Source of the DNA: JARBUG01 sp035628915
GTDB taxonomy: Bacteria; Bacillota; Sulfobacillia; Symbiobacteriales; Symbiobacteriaceae
NCBI GenBank assembly: GCA_035628915.1
Contig: DASPIW010000007.1
Span: forward strand, 70,008-134,007
Length of the DNA stretch: 64,000 bases
Direction: 5' to 3'
The notes beneath the pieces were generated by a model. The model did no database searches, was not told the DNA's origin, and saw nothing but the letters and a program-made list of their open reading frames with translations. Within the stretch, counting starts at the first letter, position 1. Each line of letters begins with the position of its first letter. The translations under genes and the position numbers were made by a program. Below, one piece after another: positions 8,554-17,418 of this stretch.

Positions 8554-11274
8554 GTGCGCAATTGCATCTCTCTGAGCGGCGTCTGGCGCTTTGAACCAAC
8601 GCCGGGTGCTGTCTATTTGGACGTGACCCCGCCTGTCATGAGCCGGCCCCGAAGTGCGGCGGTCCCCGGCTGCTTTCAGGCCCAGTTCGCCGACCTGCGC
8701 GACTACGCCGACGTGGTGCTCTATGAGCGGACGTTTACCGTGCCCTTTCCCTGGCGGGGGCAGGCGGTCCGGCTCCATTTCGGCGCGGTGGATTATCTGG
8801 CGGAGGTCTGGGTGGACGGGGTTTATGCCGGGCGCCATGAAGGCGGGTTCTTGCCCTGGAGCCTGGATATTACCCATCTGGTCGATGCCGGGGCGGAGCA
8901 GTCGCTGATGGTGCGGGTGACCGATCCCGGCGGCTCTGCCCTGCCCGAGAAGACCTACCGGCAGTTCCCTGAGATCAGCTTCAAGGAGGCGCCCCACGGC
9001 AAGCAGTCCTGGTACGGCCCCGTCGGGGGCATCTGGCAGGATGTCTGGCTGGAGTCGGGCAGCCCGGTTTACCTCTACCGGGTCCTGGCGACGCCGGACG
9101 TGGCGGGGCGGCAGGCGGTCTTCCGTGCCCTGCTCGGTGGGCCCCGGGGGCCCCTGAGCGGCAAGGCGGCGCCGACGTATGTCGAGACGGCGGCGCCGGA
9201 ACTGCGCGGGCTAAATCCGGATGATCTCAGCGTCATGATCCGAGTCACCGGGCCGGACGGGTCGACTTATTCCTCATTCCCGGTGCCGGTGGCAGGTGGG
9301 GAAGCGCTGGTGCCCGTGGGCGTGGGCGAGCCGGTGCTCTGGGCGCCCGAGTCGCCGAGCCTCTATGCTTTCAGCGCCACGCTGCTGCTGCGGGGGCGCC
9401 CGCTGGATCAGTTTGACGACACCTTCGGCATGCGCACCGTGGAAGCCCGGGAGAACCGGATCTATCTGAACGGCAAGCCCCTCTTCATCCGGGGCGCCCT
9501 GGACCAGGACTACTATCCGACCACACTCTGGACGCCGCCGTCCGACGCCTTCCTGCGCGAGCAGTTCATGCTCGCCAGGGAGATGGGGCTGAACTTGCTG
9601 CGGTGCCACATCAAGGCGCCGGACCCCCGGTACCTGTACTGGGCCGACCGCCTGGGCCTGTTGGTGTGGGAGGAGTACGGCAACTTCAGCCATCTGGAAG
9701 GCCGGGCCGGGGAGCTGGGGCGGGCGACTTTGGAAGGCCTGATTGAGCGGGATTTCAACCACCCCGCCACGATTATCTGGTCGATTATCAATGAAAGCTG
9801 GGGCCTGAACCTGGCGCGGGAGCAGGACCGTCGCTGGCTGCTGGAGCAGTACCGGCATTTCCGGCAAGTCGATCCGACCCGCCTCATCTGCGACAACTCC
9901 GCCTGCCCCGGCAACTTCCACATGGCGGGGGATATTGCCGATTTCCATAGCTACTACGCCTATCCGGAGCACATCAGCGGTTGGGAGCGGCACCTCGCCG
10001 AACTGGCTGCCCGCCCGGCGTGGCTCTATAGCCCCCATCGCGACGCCGAGCCAGTGCCAGATGCGCCGCTGCTCAACTCGGAGTTCGGCAATTGGGGTCT
10101 GCCTGATGCCCATGACCTGCTTGATAATGCGGGTCGGGAGCCCTGGTGGTTTGAGACGGGCGACACCTGGTCCGGGGGCATCGTGCATCCCGCCGGCGTC
10201 CGGGAGCGGTATGCCGCTTCGGTCTTGCCGTCCGTGTTCGGCGACTACCGGGCCTTTGTGGCGGCGACGCAGGTGATGCAGTACCGGGCGCTCAAATACG
10301 AAATCGAGGCGCTGCGGGCGGAGGCGGCGCTCAATGGCTATGTGATTACGGAGTTTACGGATATACACTGGGAGTGCAACGGTCTGCTGACCCAAATGCG
10401 GGGGCGGAAGGCCGGGCATGGCCTTTACCGTCACATCATCGCCGGCACGCAGTTGATCGCCCGTCCGGAGAGCGGCAGGTGGTCGTACCGCCCGGGTCAT
10501 GAGATCCGGGTCGCCGTGCGGGTGGCGGCCGCCGAAGCGGAACGGGAGGTGACGGGCTGCACGGTGGCCTGGCGGCTGGAGACCGGGGTAACGGCGCCGC
10601 TTCCTGCCCCGGGGCAGGGCATGTCCGGTATCGCTGGGCTGGTAGAAGGGGTGACCGTTCCCGCTTTCGGCTTGGCGCCTGCCGGTGTGATCGTCGTGAC
10701 CGCACCCGGGGAGGGCCGTCTCCGGTTGCATCTGAGTCTGCAGGATCCCGTGGGGAAGGAAATCGCCCGTTCGTTTGCCGACTTCGCTGTGTTCGCTGCA
10801 CCGGGGCCGGCCCCGGGGGGCGCCCGGGTGGTGGATCGGCTCGATGGGGAGACGGTGGCGTTTATTGAAGGGGGCGGGCGGGTGCTGCTCCTCGCCGCGG
10901 CGCCTGATGCCGTGCCCCCGGGCCTGGGCTTGTCCATCGTGCCGCGGAAGGAGAGCCATTGGCAGGGCGACTGGGCTTCCGCCTGGCACTGGCTGCGGCC
11001 CGACGTGCTGCCGGCGCCGGCGCTGGAGAACCCCCTGGATCTGCCGTGGGCTGAAGTGCTGCCCGAGCACGTGATTGCGGGATGTGACGACCAGAGTCTG
11101 TGGCTGAGCGGCCTGACCGCCGGCTGGGTGAGGGCTCAGGTGGCGACGACGGTGAAGCTCAAGTTGGGCCAGGGCACGCTGGTGGCTACCACGTTCCGGC
11201 TGAAAGAAAACGCCGGTATCAGCCCCGCTGCTGATGCACTCTTGGCTGCACTCGTGTCGGCAGTCAGTTCGTAA
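8554..11274 (+). CDS. Glycoside hydrolase family 2 enzyme
   Basis: A 906-residue GH2 protein (beta-galactosidase, beta-glucuronidase or beta-mannosidase type). The domain order is a jelly-roll sugar-binding domain (about 1-180), an immunoglobulin-like domain (about 190-305), a TIM barrel (about 310-610) and a beta-rich tail. The acid/base Glu is E414 in IIWSIINESWG and the nucleophile is E510 in LLNSEFGNWG, so the enzyme should be active. GTG 8554 lies three bases after the previous stop. No signal peptide is seen. Overall form resembles the larger GH2 enzymes used on plant or host glycans, but the exact specificity cannot be read. Confidence 0.88.
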   Translation: MRNCISLSGVWRFEPTPGAVYLDVTPPVMSRPRSAAVPGCFQAQFADLRDYADVVLYERTFTVPFPWRGQAVRLHFGAVDYLAEVWVDGVYAGRHEGGFLPWSLDITHLVDAGAEQSLMVRVTDPGGSALPEKTYRQFPEISFKEAPHGKQSWYGPVGGIWQDVWLESGSPVYLYRVLATPDVAGRQAVFRALLGGPRGPLSGKAAPTYVETAAPELRGLNPDDLSVMIRVTGPDGSTYSSFPVPVAGGEALVPVGVGEPVLWAPESPSLYAFSATLLLRGRPLDQFDDTFGMRTVEARENRIYLNGKPLFIRGALDQDYYPTTLWTPPSDAFLREQFMLAREMGLNLLRCHIKAPDPRYLYWADRLGLLVWEEYGNFSHLEGRAGELGRATLEGLIERDFNHPATIIWSIINESWGLNLAREQDRRWLLEQYRHFRQVDPTRLICDNSACPGNFHMAGDIADFHSYYAYPEHISGWERHLAELAARPAWLYSPHRDAEPVPDAPLLNSEFGNWGLPDAHDLLDNAGREPWWFETGDTWSGGIVHPAGVRERYAASVLPSVFGDYRAFVAATQVMQYRALKYEIEALRAEAALNGYVITEFTDIHWECNGLLTQMRGRKAGHGLYRHIIAGTQLIARPESGRWSYRPGHEIRVAVRVAAAEAEREVTGCTVAWRLETGVTAPLPAPGQGMSGIAGLVEGVTVPAFGLAPAGVIVVTAPGEGRLRLHLSLQDPVGKEIARSFADFAVFAAPGPAPGGARVVDRLDGETVAFIEGGGRVLLLAAAPDAVPPGLGLSIVPRKESHWQGDWASAWHWLRPDVLPAPALENPLDLPWAEVLPEHVIAGCDDQSLWLSGLTAGWVRAQVATTVKLKLGQGTLVATTFRLKENAGISPAADALLAALVSAVSS

Positions 11275-11287
11275 GTCATCTGCAACC

Positions 11288-11357
11288 GTATGCGCCGCGT
11301 CGGAGAGCGTATGCATCGCGTCGGCGAGCGTAGGCGGCGCGTCGGCAACTGTATGCA
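11288..11357 (+). repeat. 21-base tandem repeat, three copies plus a partial
   Basis: Three 21-base units run end to end at 11288-11308, 11309-11329 and 11330-11350, followed by seven bases of a fourth. Each has the core GCGTCGG, and units begin GTATGC or GTAGGC. The unit is seven codons long and would read as a seven-residue repeat (for example MRRVGER), but no credible start or family supports a protein. It lies in the gap between the GH2 gene and the aldolase/adducin gene, so it may affect the leader of the latter. Confidence 0.8.
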
Positions 11358-11396
11358 AGTCGTATTGGTCTCACCTGCGACAAAGGGGACGGCAAT

Positions 11397-11930
11397 ATGC
11401 GTGCGAACGTACTCAGTCTGCTCTGCGCCCACAGCCGGTCGCTTTTTGAGCGGAACTATACCTACTCCACGGGCGGCAACCTCAGCCACCGCTGGGAGGA
11501 CGGCTTTCACATCTCGGCGACCAACACGTCATGTGGGCGCCTAGTTCCGGCGGACTTCGTCCTCTGCGACCTGAACGGCGACCCCGTGCCGGGCGAGTCG
11601 CACAAACCCTCCAAAGAAGCCGCCTTCCATGCTGCCGTCTACCGGCGCCCGGATGCCAACTTCGTGCTCCACCTCCACGCGGCCGCCGCCATCGCCCTCT
11701 CCTGCCTCGCCCAGCCGACCGATGCCGGCAACGTGTTGCCCGCCGTCACATCGGGCGCCGTCACCCGGGTCGGGTGCCTCCCCCTGCTGGAGTACATACA
11801 GCCCGGCGCCGCCGCGCTTCAGTCCCGCTTCGAGCAACTCTGCGGCGGCGTCAACGCCCTCCTCATGCAGAACCACGGCGTCACCACCTGCGTCGCGTTC
11901 CCCGCAGCCATCGGAGGTGTTCTCGCATGA
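11397..11930 (+). CDS. Class II aldolase/adducin family protein, C-terminally short
   Basis: A 177-residue protein with the N-terminal two-thirds of the FucA/AraD/OtnC fold: NYTYSTGGNLSHR, ISATNTSCGRL, the zinc histidines in NFVLHLHAAAAI and the later LLMQNHGVTT. Members usually run about 200-220 residues and end with a helix holding conserved acidic residues. Here the protein stops soon after the last zinc histidine, so that helix is missing. The stop overlaps the next start by ATGA, so the end is real in this sequence. The neighbouring kinase is the usual partner of OtnC-type 3-phosphotetronate decarboxylases, which suggests that role, though activity is uncertain. Confidence 0.72.
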   Translation: MRANVLSLLCAHSRSLFERNYTYSTGGNLSHRWEDGFHISATNTSCGRLVPADFVLCDLNGDPVPGESHKPSKEAAFHAAVYRRPDANFVLHLHAAAAIALSCLAQPTDAGNVLPAVTSGAVTRVGCLPLLEYIQPGAAALQSRFEQLCGGVNALLMQNHGVTTCVAFPAAIGGVLA

Positions 11931-13240
11931 AACGTGCACCTCGCCCGTTTGTCGGCATCGTGGCCGACGACATCACCGGCTCCGGCGACATCGGCGTCAT
12001 GTTCGCCAAGCATGGCTACGCCGTGCGCATCTTCAGCGCCGAGACTGACCTCAATTCGCTGCCCGACCCGCTGGCGGGCAAACGGACCGACGTGATCATC
12101 ATCGATACGGACAGCCGCCTCGACCTCGCCTCCGTCGCCTACGAAAAAGTCCGCCGGGCGACTGCTGCCCTCCGCCGGGCCGGCTGCACGCGTTTTTGGA
12201 AGAAGACCTGCTCGGTCTTTCGGGGCAACGTCGGCGCCGAGTTCGACGCTATGCTCGATGAGCTGGGCGCCCCTTTCGGCGTCGCCGTCGCCGCCTTCCC
12301 CAAGAACGGGCGGCAGACGCACTGCGGCCTGCACTACGTCCACGGCAAGCTCCTGGCGGACTCGGAGTTTGCGCATGACCCCGTTCATCCCATGACCGAG
12401 TCGAGCCTGGTCTCGCTGGTGCAGGGCCAGACCCGCCGCCGGGTCGGACTGCTGGCCCTGCAGGAAGTGCGGTCGGGCCCCGCCGCCGTGAAGCGGGGGC
12501 TGGATCAGCTGCGCCGGGACGGCATCCACTACGCTGTCTGCGACGCCATGACGCAGGATGATCTGGAGACCATCGCCGAGGCGGCAGCGGAAGAGGCGGT
12601 CCTCCTGGGCTCATCGGCCCTGGCCGAAGAGCTGCCGGGCGTCTGGACCCTGCCCGCTGACTTCAACCCGTTGGCCGGATTTGATCTGAAGAGCCCCGGC
12701 GGGACGCTGGTCATCGCCGGCTCCGTCATGCCCCAGACCCGGGCCCAGGTCGAGGCGCTGCAGGCGGATGGCGCCCGCGTCATCACCCTGGAGGGCGCCG
12801 CAGCCCTCGCCGACGCGGACGCAACCACCGAGCGGCTGGCGGCGGAAGCGGCGGCTCGCCTGGCTGCCGGCGAGAACGTCGTGGTGCGGACCGAGAACTG
12901 GCCCGAGGCAGTGGGAGCGACCCGGCGCCTCGGCGCCGAAAGCGGGCTCTCGCCCGTCGAAGTGAGCCGGCACCTGTCGGGCCTGCTGGCCCGCATCGCA
13001 GGGAGGGTGCTCCGCCAGACCGGCTCCCGGCGCCTCATCACCCTCGGCGGCGACACGTCGGCGGCGGTCTGCCGGGCACTGGGCATCACCGAGACGCTCG
13101 TGCTCGATGAGATTGAACCGGGCCTCCCGGCCACGCTGGCCCCGGACCTGCCCCTGCTGCTGGTGCTGAAATCCGGCAGCTTCGGCAAGCCGGAGTTTGT
13201 GCAGAAAGCCATCCATCACCTCGAACGCCTGGGAGGCTGA
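11927..13240 (+). CDS. DUF1537 four-carbon acid-sugar kinase (OtnK/DtnK type)
   Basis: A 437-residue protein with both DUF1537 halves. The N-terminal substrate domain has VADDITGSGDIGVMFAKHG and IIDTDSR, then KTCSVFRGNVGAEFDAML. The C-terminal nucleotide domain has TLVIAGSVMPQTRAQ and LITLGGDTSAAVCRALGI. The family phosphorylates erythronate, threonate and related four-carbon acid sugars with ATP. ATG 11927 overlaps the aldolase stop (ATGA) with TCGGAGGTG upstream, so the two are translationally coupled, as expected for tetronate-type breakdown. No isomerase or dehydrogenase for that pathway is visible nearby. Confidence 0.85.
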   Translation: MKRAPRPFVGIVADDITGSGDIGVMFAKHGYAVRIFSAETDLNSLPDPLAGKRTDVIIIDTDSRLDLASVAYEKVRRATAALRRAGCTRFWKKTCSVFRGNVGAEFDAMLDELGAPFGVAVAAFPKNGRQTHCGLHYVHGKLLADSEFAHDPVHPMTESSLVSLVQGQTRRRVGLLALQEVRSGPAAVKRGLDQLRRDGIHYAVCDAMTQDDLETIAEAAAEEAVLLGSSALAEELPGVWTLPADFNPLAGFDLKSPGGTLVIAGSVMPQTRAQVEALQADGARVITLEGAAALADADATTERLAAEAAARLAAGENVVVRTENWPEAVGATRRLGAESGLSPVEVSRHLSGLLARIAGRVLRQTGSRRLITLGGDTSAAVCRALGITETLVLDEIEPGLPATLAPDLPLLLVLKSGSFGKPEFVQKAIHHLERLGG

Positions 13241-13246
13241 TCGGCC

Positions 13247-14719
13247 GTGGCACCAGACCTGCTGGTCGGAATCGATGTCGGCACGACCCACCTCAAAACC
13301 GCGGCGTTTACGCCTGCCGGGGAGCAGATCGCCATCGCCCATGAAAAGACTCCCCTTCGCCGGGTGGACGGCGGAGGGGAGTACGATGCACTGGAACTGT
13401 GGGCCGGTATCGCCCGCTGCCTGGCGCGGGTGGCGGCGGCCGTGGGACCGGGGCGCATCGCCTCGGTCGGCGTCGCCTCCATGGCCGAGGCGGGCGTGCT
13501 GCTCGACGGGCAGGGCGCCCCGCTCTACCCGGTGATTACCTGGTTCGACCCCCGCACGCGGCCCCAGGCGGAGCAGCTGGCCCGCGACCCGGGTTCGGCG
13601 GCGCTCTACCGGCGGTCGGGCCTCTTCGTCATGCCAAAGCACGGCCTCTGCAAAATCCTTTGGATCAAGGAGCACCATCCCGAGCTGTTCGCCCGGGGCG
13701 CCGCCTGGCTCAGCATGGCCGAGTGGATCGCCTACTGTCTGACCGGCCGCCTGGCCGCCTGTCCCACACTGGCGGCACGCACGCTGGGCATGGACCTGGC
13801 TACCCGTACGTGGGCAACCGACCTGCTCCAAGCACTTGGCGTGCCCAACTCGCTCTTCCCCCCGCTGGTGGCAGAAGGCGCCGCCCTCGCCCCGCTCAGC
13901 GCTGTGGCCGCCGCCGCAACCGGCCTGACCGCAGGGACGCCTGTCGCCCTCGCCGGGCACGACCATCCTTGTGCGGCCTTTGCCGCGGGGATAGCCACCC
14001 CGGGGCAACTGCTGGATTCCACCGGCACCGCCGAGGCAGTGATCGGGGCTGTGCCGGCGCCCATTCTGACCGATGCGGCCCTGCAGACGGAGATCAGCCA
14101 GGGCCCCCTGCCCGTGCCGGGCCTCTACGGCCTGCAGGCCGGCGCATCGGCCAGCGGCGGCTCCGTCGAATGGCTGCGCCGGGAGCTTCTGGACGATGCG
14201 GATTACCCCGCGCTGACCAACTTGGCCGAGTCGGCCGGAGAGGGGCCGTCCGGCGTCCTCTTTCTGCCGCACCTGGCGGGGGGCGGGCCGCCTGCCGTCG
14301 AGCCGGCGTCGAAGGGCGCCTTTGTGGGCATCACCTATGCAACGACCAAAGCGCACCTGGCGAAGGCGGTCTTCGAGGGTACCTGCCTCGAACTGCGCCT
14401 CATGGTGGACGCAATGGAGCGCCTCCGCGGCGCCCCCTTTGAGCGGGTGGTGGTGACGGGCGGCCATTCCCGCAATCCCCTGTGGCTGCAACTGAAGGCC
14501 GATATTCTCGGGCGCCCCGTCTCGGTGCCCGAAGTGGGGGAGGCGACGCTGCTGGGCGCCGCCCTGCTCGGTGCAGGGGGCGAAGCCGGCGCCGTGCGCG
14601 CGGAGCGGGTGATTCCCCCTCGCCCCAATGTGACCGAAGCCTACGCACAGGTCTTCACCGACTACCGGCGGCTCTTCCCGGCCCTCCGGCCGGTGTACAG
14701 AGGCGGTGGCACCGTGTGA
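13247..14719 (+). CDS. FGGY-family carbohydrate kinase
   Basis: A 490-residue FGGY kinase. It has the N-terminal LVGIDVGTTHLKTAAF phosphate-binding motif, a central segment with WFDPRTRPQAEQL, the substrate region ALAGHDHPCAAFAAG, and the C-terminal VVVTGGHSRNPLWLQLKADILGR with EVGEATLLGAALLG. The family phosphorylates pentoses, polyols or related sugars. GTG 13247 follows the DUF1537 stop by six bases. It is the last gene of the sugar cluster and a strong hairpin follows at 14743. The exact substrate (xylulose, gluconate, erythritol or other) cannot be assigned. Confidence 0.87.
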   Translation: MAPDLLVGIDVGTTHLKTAAFTPAGEQIAIAHEKTPLRRVDGGGEYDALELWAGIARCLARVAAAVGPGRIASVGVASMAEAGVLLDGQGAPLYPVITWFDPRTRPQAEQLARDPGSAALYRRSGLFVMPKHGLCKILWIKEHHPELFARGAAWLSMAEWIAYCLTGRLAACPTLAARTLGMDLATRTWATDLLQALGVPNSLFPPLVAEGAALAPLSAVAAAATGLTAGTPVALAGHDHPCAAFAAGIATPGQLLDSTGTAEAVIGAVPAPILTDAALQTEISQGPLPVPGLYGLQAGASASGGSVEWLRRELLDDADYPALTNLAESAGEGPSGVLFLPHLAGGGPPAVEPASKGAFVGITYATTKAHLAKAVFEGTCLELRLMVDAMERLRGAPFERVVVTGGHSRNPLWLQLKADILGRPVSVPEVGEATLLGAALLGAGGEAGAVRAERVIPPRPNVTEAYAQVFTDYRRLFPALRPVYRGGGTV

Positions 14720-14742
14720 TCGACGGGTTGCTGGAAGCGTGA

Positions 14743-14771
14743 GGGGGCCTGCCGGTAGTCGGCAGGCCCCC
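14743..14771. terminator. Intrinsic hairpin ending the sugar cluster
   Basis: A perfect 12-bp stem (GGGGGCCTGCCG with its complement) closes a five-base loop, placed between two convergent genes. The T-tail is poor on both strands, so it may serve both directions or depend on other factors. Confidence 0.75.
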
Positions 14772-14780
14772 ATCCCTTAT

Positions 14781-15272
14781 CTACTCCCTGCTGCCCAGTT
14801 TGTGGTCGATCATCAGAAGGGCCTGTGGGCTGTTGCCCGCCCGCGCGATCATGACCAGCGCATCGGCCGCGCTCTTCTCCTCTTCCACCTGTTCGGTGAT
14901 GAACCCCTGCAGGAACGGAATGCTCGGGTAGTCATGGTGCTCCATCGCGATGGCGTAGAGGTTGTTGATCGACTGCGTGATGCGCTTCTCGTGTTCGAGT
15001 ACGCTTTTGAAGACATCTTCAATGGTCCCGGGCTCCGCCGCGGGCTGCGGCACCTCTCGCAGCCTGACCTTGCCGCCCCGGTCCAGCAAAAACTCAAAGA
15101 ACCGCATGGCGTGCTCGGACTCTTCTACAGCCTGCCGCTTGAGCCAATGCGCGATACCCGGGTAATTCTCCGCCTCGACATACGCAGCCATGGCCAGGTA
15201 CGTGTATGCCGACGCGAACTCTTCGCGAATCTGCGTGTTGAGCGCCTCTTCGAGTGCAGGATGCATCGCCAT
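14781..15272 (-). CDS. ftnA: Bacterial ferritin
   Basis: A 163-residue four-helix ferritin without a heme-binding methionine pattern, so it is of the Ftn type. Ferroxidase-centre residues are visible: E in QIREEFASAYTYLAM, the EESEHAMRFFEF block with E and H, the LEHEKRITQSINNLY glutamate, and the FITEQVEEEKSA glutamates. It oxidises Fe(II) and stores it as mineral in a 24-subunit cage in the cytoplasm. It is monocistronic, converging on the sugar cluster. I see no clear PerR or Fur box in the 193 bases upstream. Confidence 0.93.
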   Translation of the reverse strand: MAMHPALEEALNTQIREEFASAYTYLAMAAYVEAENYPGIAHWLKRQAVEESEHAMRFFEFLLDRGGKVRLREVPQPAAEPGTIEDVFKSVLEHEKRITQSINNLYAIAMEHHDYPSIPFLQGFITEQVEEEKSAADALVMIARAGNSPQALLMIDHKLGSRE

Positions 15273-15468
15273 TTCCCCTCTCTATCCTGCTGTGTGGCGC
15301 CTCTAGTTTGCGCGATTTGTTTCCGGTCAACTCCGCTGCGCGGTATAGCACGCGCCGGCCAGGCGGCGCCGTTCTTTTGTGCAGCGCTTCAGCAGGATTT
15401 TTTGCGCACGCTGCGAACTGCTGGCTGAAAAGGGGGAACCCTGAGCACTTCAATAGGGGGAAGCATTG

Positions 15469-15816
15469 ATGGAGTCTCGTGTCAATCTCATCGGTCTGCT
15501 GCTCGGCGGATTGGTGGTCATTTGCGCTGCGATCGGCGGCTACGTCCTATGGCAGCGGAGCCGCGGCGGGGGGGCGCGGGGCCTTGCCCCGGGCGGCGGA
15601 AACCAGCCACCCGCGCAGGCAGCGACAGTAGTACTTGGAAAGCGCACCTACAGCTGGCCCGACCGGGTAGGGTATTACGTGACGTTCCAGACGCAGGGCG
15701 CCCAGACCGTCGAACTGGAAGTCACCGCCGAATGGTACGGCTTCCTGAACCCCGGCGACCGGGGCAGCCTCGTGCTGCAGGGCGGGCAGTTCGGGGGCTT
15801 CCACAGGGCGGGGTAG
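15469..15816 (+). CDS. Single-pass membrane protein, DUF2500-like
   Basis: A 115-residue protein starting at ATG 15469 (a TTG directly before it is possible) behind AGGGGGA. An N-terminal membrane helix (about residues 7-28) is followed by a Gly/Pro-rich linker and a small beta domain: KRTYSWPDRVGYYVTFQTQGAQ, VELEV, EWYGFLNPGDRGSLVLQGGQFGGF. That ending matches the DUF2500 pattern of a bacterial membrane-anchored domain of unknown role, in which a GDRG loop precedes a final strand. It is probably exposed outside the membrane. It has no operon partner: ferritin is divergent and LysR convergent. Confidence 0.7.
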   Translation: MESRVNLIGLLLGGLVVICAAIGGYVLWQRSRGGGARGLAPGGGNQPPAQAATVVLGKRTYSWPDRVGYYVTFQTQGAQTVELEVTAEWYGFLNPGDRGSLVLQGGQFGGFHRAG

Positions 15817-15909
15817 TGGTGATGGGCCGGGCGAGGCTGAGCCATGGTGCAGAGCGGCAACCACAGAGGACGAAGCGGTGCGATCCCGGAGGGGATGCAC
15901 CGCCTTGCT

Positions 15910-16806
15910 TTATGCGCCGCCGGTTCGGCCGTACCGCGCCCTGAGCGCGTGGAGCAGCGTTCTGACGGGGCCCGGCACCGTGCCTTCGCTTCTGGTGACG
16001 GAGAGCACCGTGCGGCCCTGGTCCGGCCAATCCCGAATGGGCACCGCTGACAGCCGGCCCCGCTGCACTTCGTCGGCCACGGCGGACAGGGGCAGCACTG
16101 CCACGCCCATGTTCAGGCCGGCCATGGTCTTGACCGCCTCCACGGTGGGCTGCTCGGCAAAGTGGCAGTTGATGTCGGCGCCGGCCAGAACGCCGACCAC
16201 CATCTGGCGGAAGCCGGCCTGCCGGGGCAGCGTCAGCACGATCTGACCCGCCAGGTCCGCCATGGCGACGTCCTTACCCTGCACCAGGGCATGGGCAGGG
16301 GCGGCCACGGCAACGACCGGGTCGAGCAGCAGGGGCACCGCCCGTACGCCCGACATGGTCGGCGGCGTGGAGATCAGCGCCAGGTCGGTCTGATAGCCGA
16401 GCAGGCTGTCCAGGCACTCCTGATAGTGCCCGGTATGCAGTTCCACCTGGACGTCAGGAAAGTTCGCCTTGAACTCCGCCAGCACGGGCGGCAGCAGGAA
16501 CTGCATGACCATATGCCCGGCGGCCACGCGCAGGTGGCCGGCGCCGACTGCCGACGCATCCGCGGCCGCCCGGCGGCATGCTTCCACTGCGGCCAATGCA
16601 GCGCGCGCCTGAGGGAGGACCGCCTTGCCCGCCGGCGTCAGTTCGACCCCGTGGCTCGTCCGGGTCAGGAGGACGGCGCCCAGATCCTGCTCGAGGGCCT
16701 TGATCTGCCGGGTGACGGCCGGCTGCGTCAAATGCAGGGCGTCAGCCGCCCGCGACAGGCTGCCGGTCTCCGCCACGGCGCAGAACGTCTCCAATAGGTG
16801 TAGCAC
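15910..16806 (-). CDS. LysR-family transcriptional regulator
   Basis: A 298-residue LysR protein. It has an N-terminal winged helix-turn-helix (about residues 1-60: LLETFCAVAETGSLSRAAD, LTQPAVTRQIKALEQDLG) and two effector-binding lobes (about 90-290) with the LRVAAGH and MAGLNMGVAVLP signatures. It is divergent from the chromate transporter pair, and LysR proteins usually control the divergent neighbour and themselves from the shared gap. The effector is unknown. The 105-base gap is where its site should be, but I could not define a clean T-N11-A box. Confidence 0.88.
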   Translation of the reverse strand: MLHLLETFCAVAETGSLSRAADALHLTQPAVTRQIKALEQDLGAVLLTRTSHGVELTPAGKAVLPQARAALAAVEACRRAAADASAVGAGHLRVAAGHMVMQFLLPPVLAEFKANFPDVQVELHTGHYQECLDSLLGYQTDLALISTPPTMSGVRAVPLLLDPVVAVAAPAHALVQGKDVAMADLAGQIVLTLPRQAGFRQMVVGVLAGADINCHFAEQPTVEAVKTMAGLNMGVAVLPLSAVADEVQRGRLSAVPIRDWPDQGRTVLSVTRSEGTVPGPVRTLLHALRARYGRTGGA

Positions 16807-16880
16807 GACGACAACTCCTAACGTTTCAGGTGTCCCGCATACCCCAATAACAATTCGGCATTAGAGCGATTCCTCCCTAC

Positions 16881-16886
16881 TATGAT
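16881..16886 (+). promoter_or_regulatory. Candidate -10 box for the chromate transporter pair
   Basis: TATGAT lies 12 bases before the GGAGGGA ribosome site. It overlaps an in-frame ATG that could otherwise be taken as the start, which argues for the later GTG. No good -35 is seen, as expected for an activator-dependent LysR target. Confidence 0.35.
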
Positions 16887-16911
16887 ACGCTCCCGTCAGG
16901 AGGGATTCCAT

Positions 16912-17418
16912 GTGAAAAAGCTGTGGCAAATCGCCCGGATGGGCCTCCTGCTGGGTGCAACCGTCTTCGGCGGGGTGGCGGCGGCCTACCCGCGGGTGCG
17001 GGAGCGCTGCACGGAACTGGGAGAGATCACGGCGGAAGAGGTGGACGGGCTCTACGCACTGGCCGTCGTTCTGCCGGGACCGTCGTTCCTGAACCTGTGG
17101 GGCGCCGTCAGCGCCCGGACCGGCGGGCTGATCGGGGCCGTCGTCGGCGAGATCGCCTTGCTGTTGCCGGCGGTGGTGCTGGTGCTGGCATTGCCCCTCA
17201 CGACGGTGATTCCGTGGATCGGTGCACGCACGGAGGGGGCGCTGAACGGTTCGATATACGCCACTGCCGGGTTGCTGCTCGCCACGGGCATCGAAGCCGT
17301 GCGCAAGCACAAAGGCTACCGCCCCTGGCTGATTACCGCCCTGGGGCTGGGCGCCCTGCTGGCCGGGGTTCATCCCGTTTTTCTGTTAATACTTGTACTG
17401 GGGTGGGGAGCGCTGTGA
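16912..17418 (+). CDS. Chromate transporter (ChrA half), N-terminal-type
   Basis: A 168-residue membrane protein of the short-chain ChrA family. GTG 16912 is chosen because CAGGAGGGA lies seven bases upstream; an in-frame ATG at 16882 falls inside a likely -10 box. The N-terminal half has the family pattern FGGVAAAYPRVRERC, then ALAVVLPGPSFLNLWGAVSARTGG. About five membrane segments follow. Short ChrA proteins occur as pairs that together equal one long ChrA and export chromate or related anions. The stop overlaps the next gene start (GTGA), so the two halves are co-translated. Confidence 0.85.
   Translation: MKKLWQIARMGLLLGATVFGGVAAAYPRVRERCTELGEITAEEVDGLYALAVVLPGPSFLNLWGAVSARTGGLIGAVVGEIALLLPAVVLVLALPLTTVIPWIGARTEGALNGSIYATAGLLLATGIEAVRKHKGYRPWLITALGLGALLAGVHPVFLLILVLGWGAL

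Noticed and set aside
11234..11449. A small protein made of seven-residue repeats (MRRVGER type)
   Set aside because: It is only the translation of the 21-base DNA repeat. It starts inside the GH2 gene and lacks a ribosome site.
15273..15465. A PerR or Fur box upstream of ferritin
   Set aside because: No sequence close to TTATAATnATTATAA or a Fur palindrome is present in the gap.
16882..17418. ATG 16882 as the chromate transporter start
   Set aside because: It falls inside a TATGAT -10-like box and upstream of GGAGGGA, which fits GTG 16912 instead.
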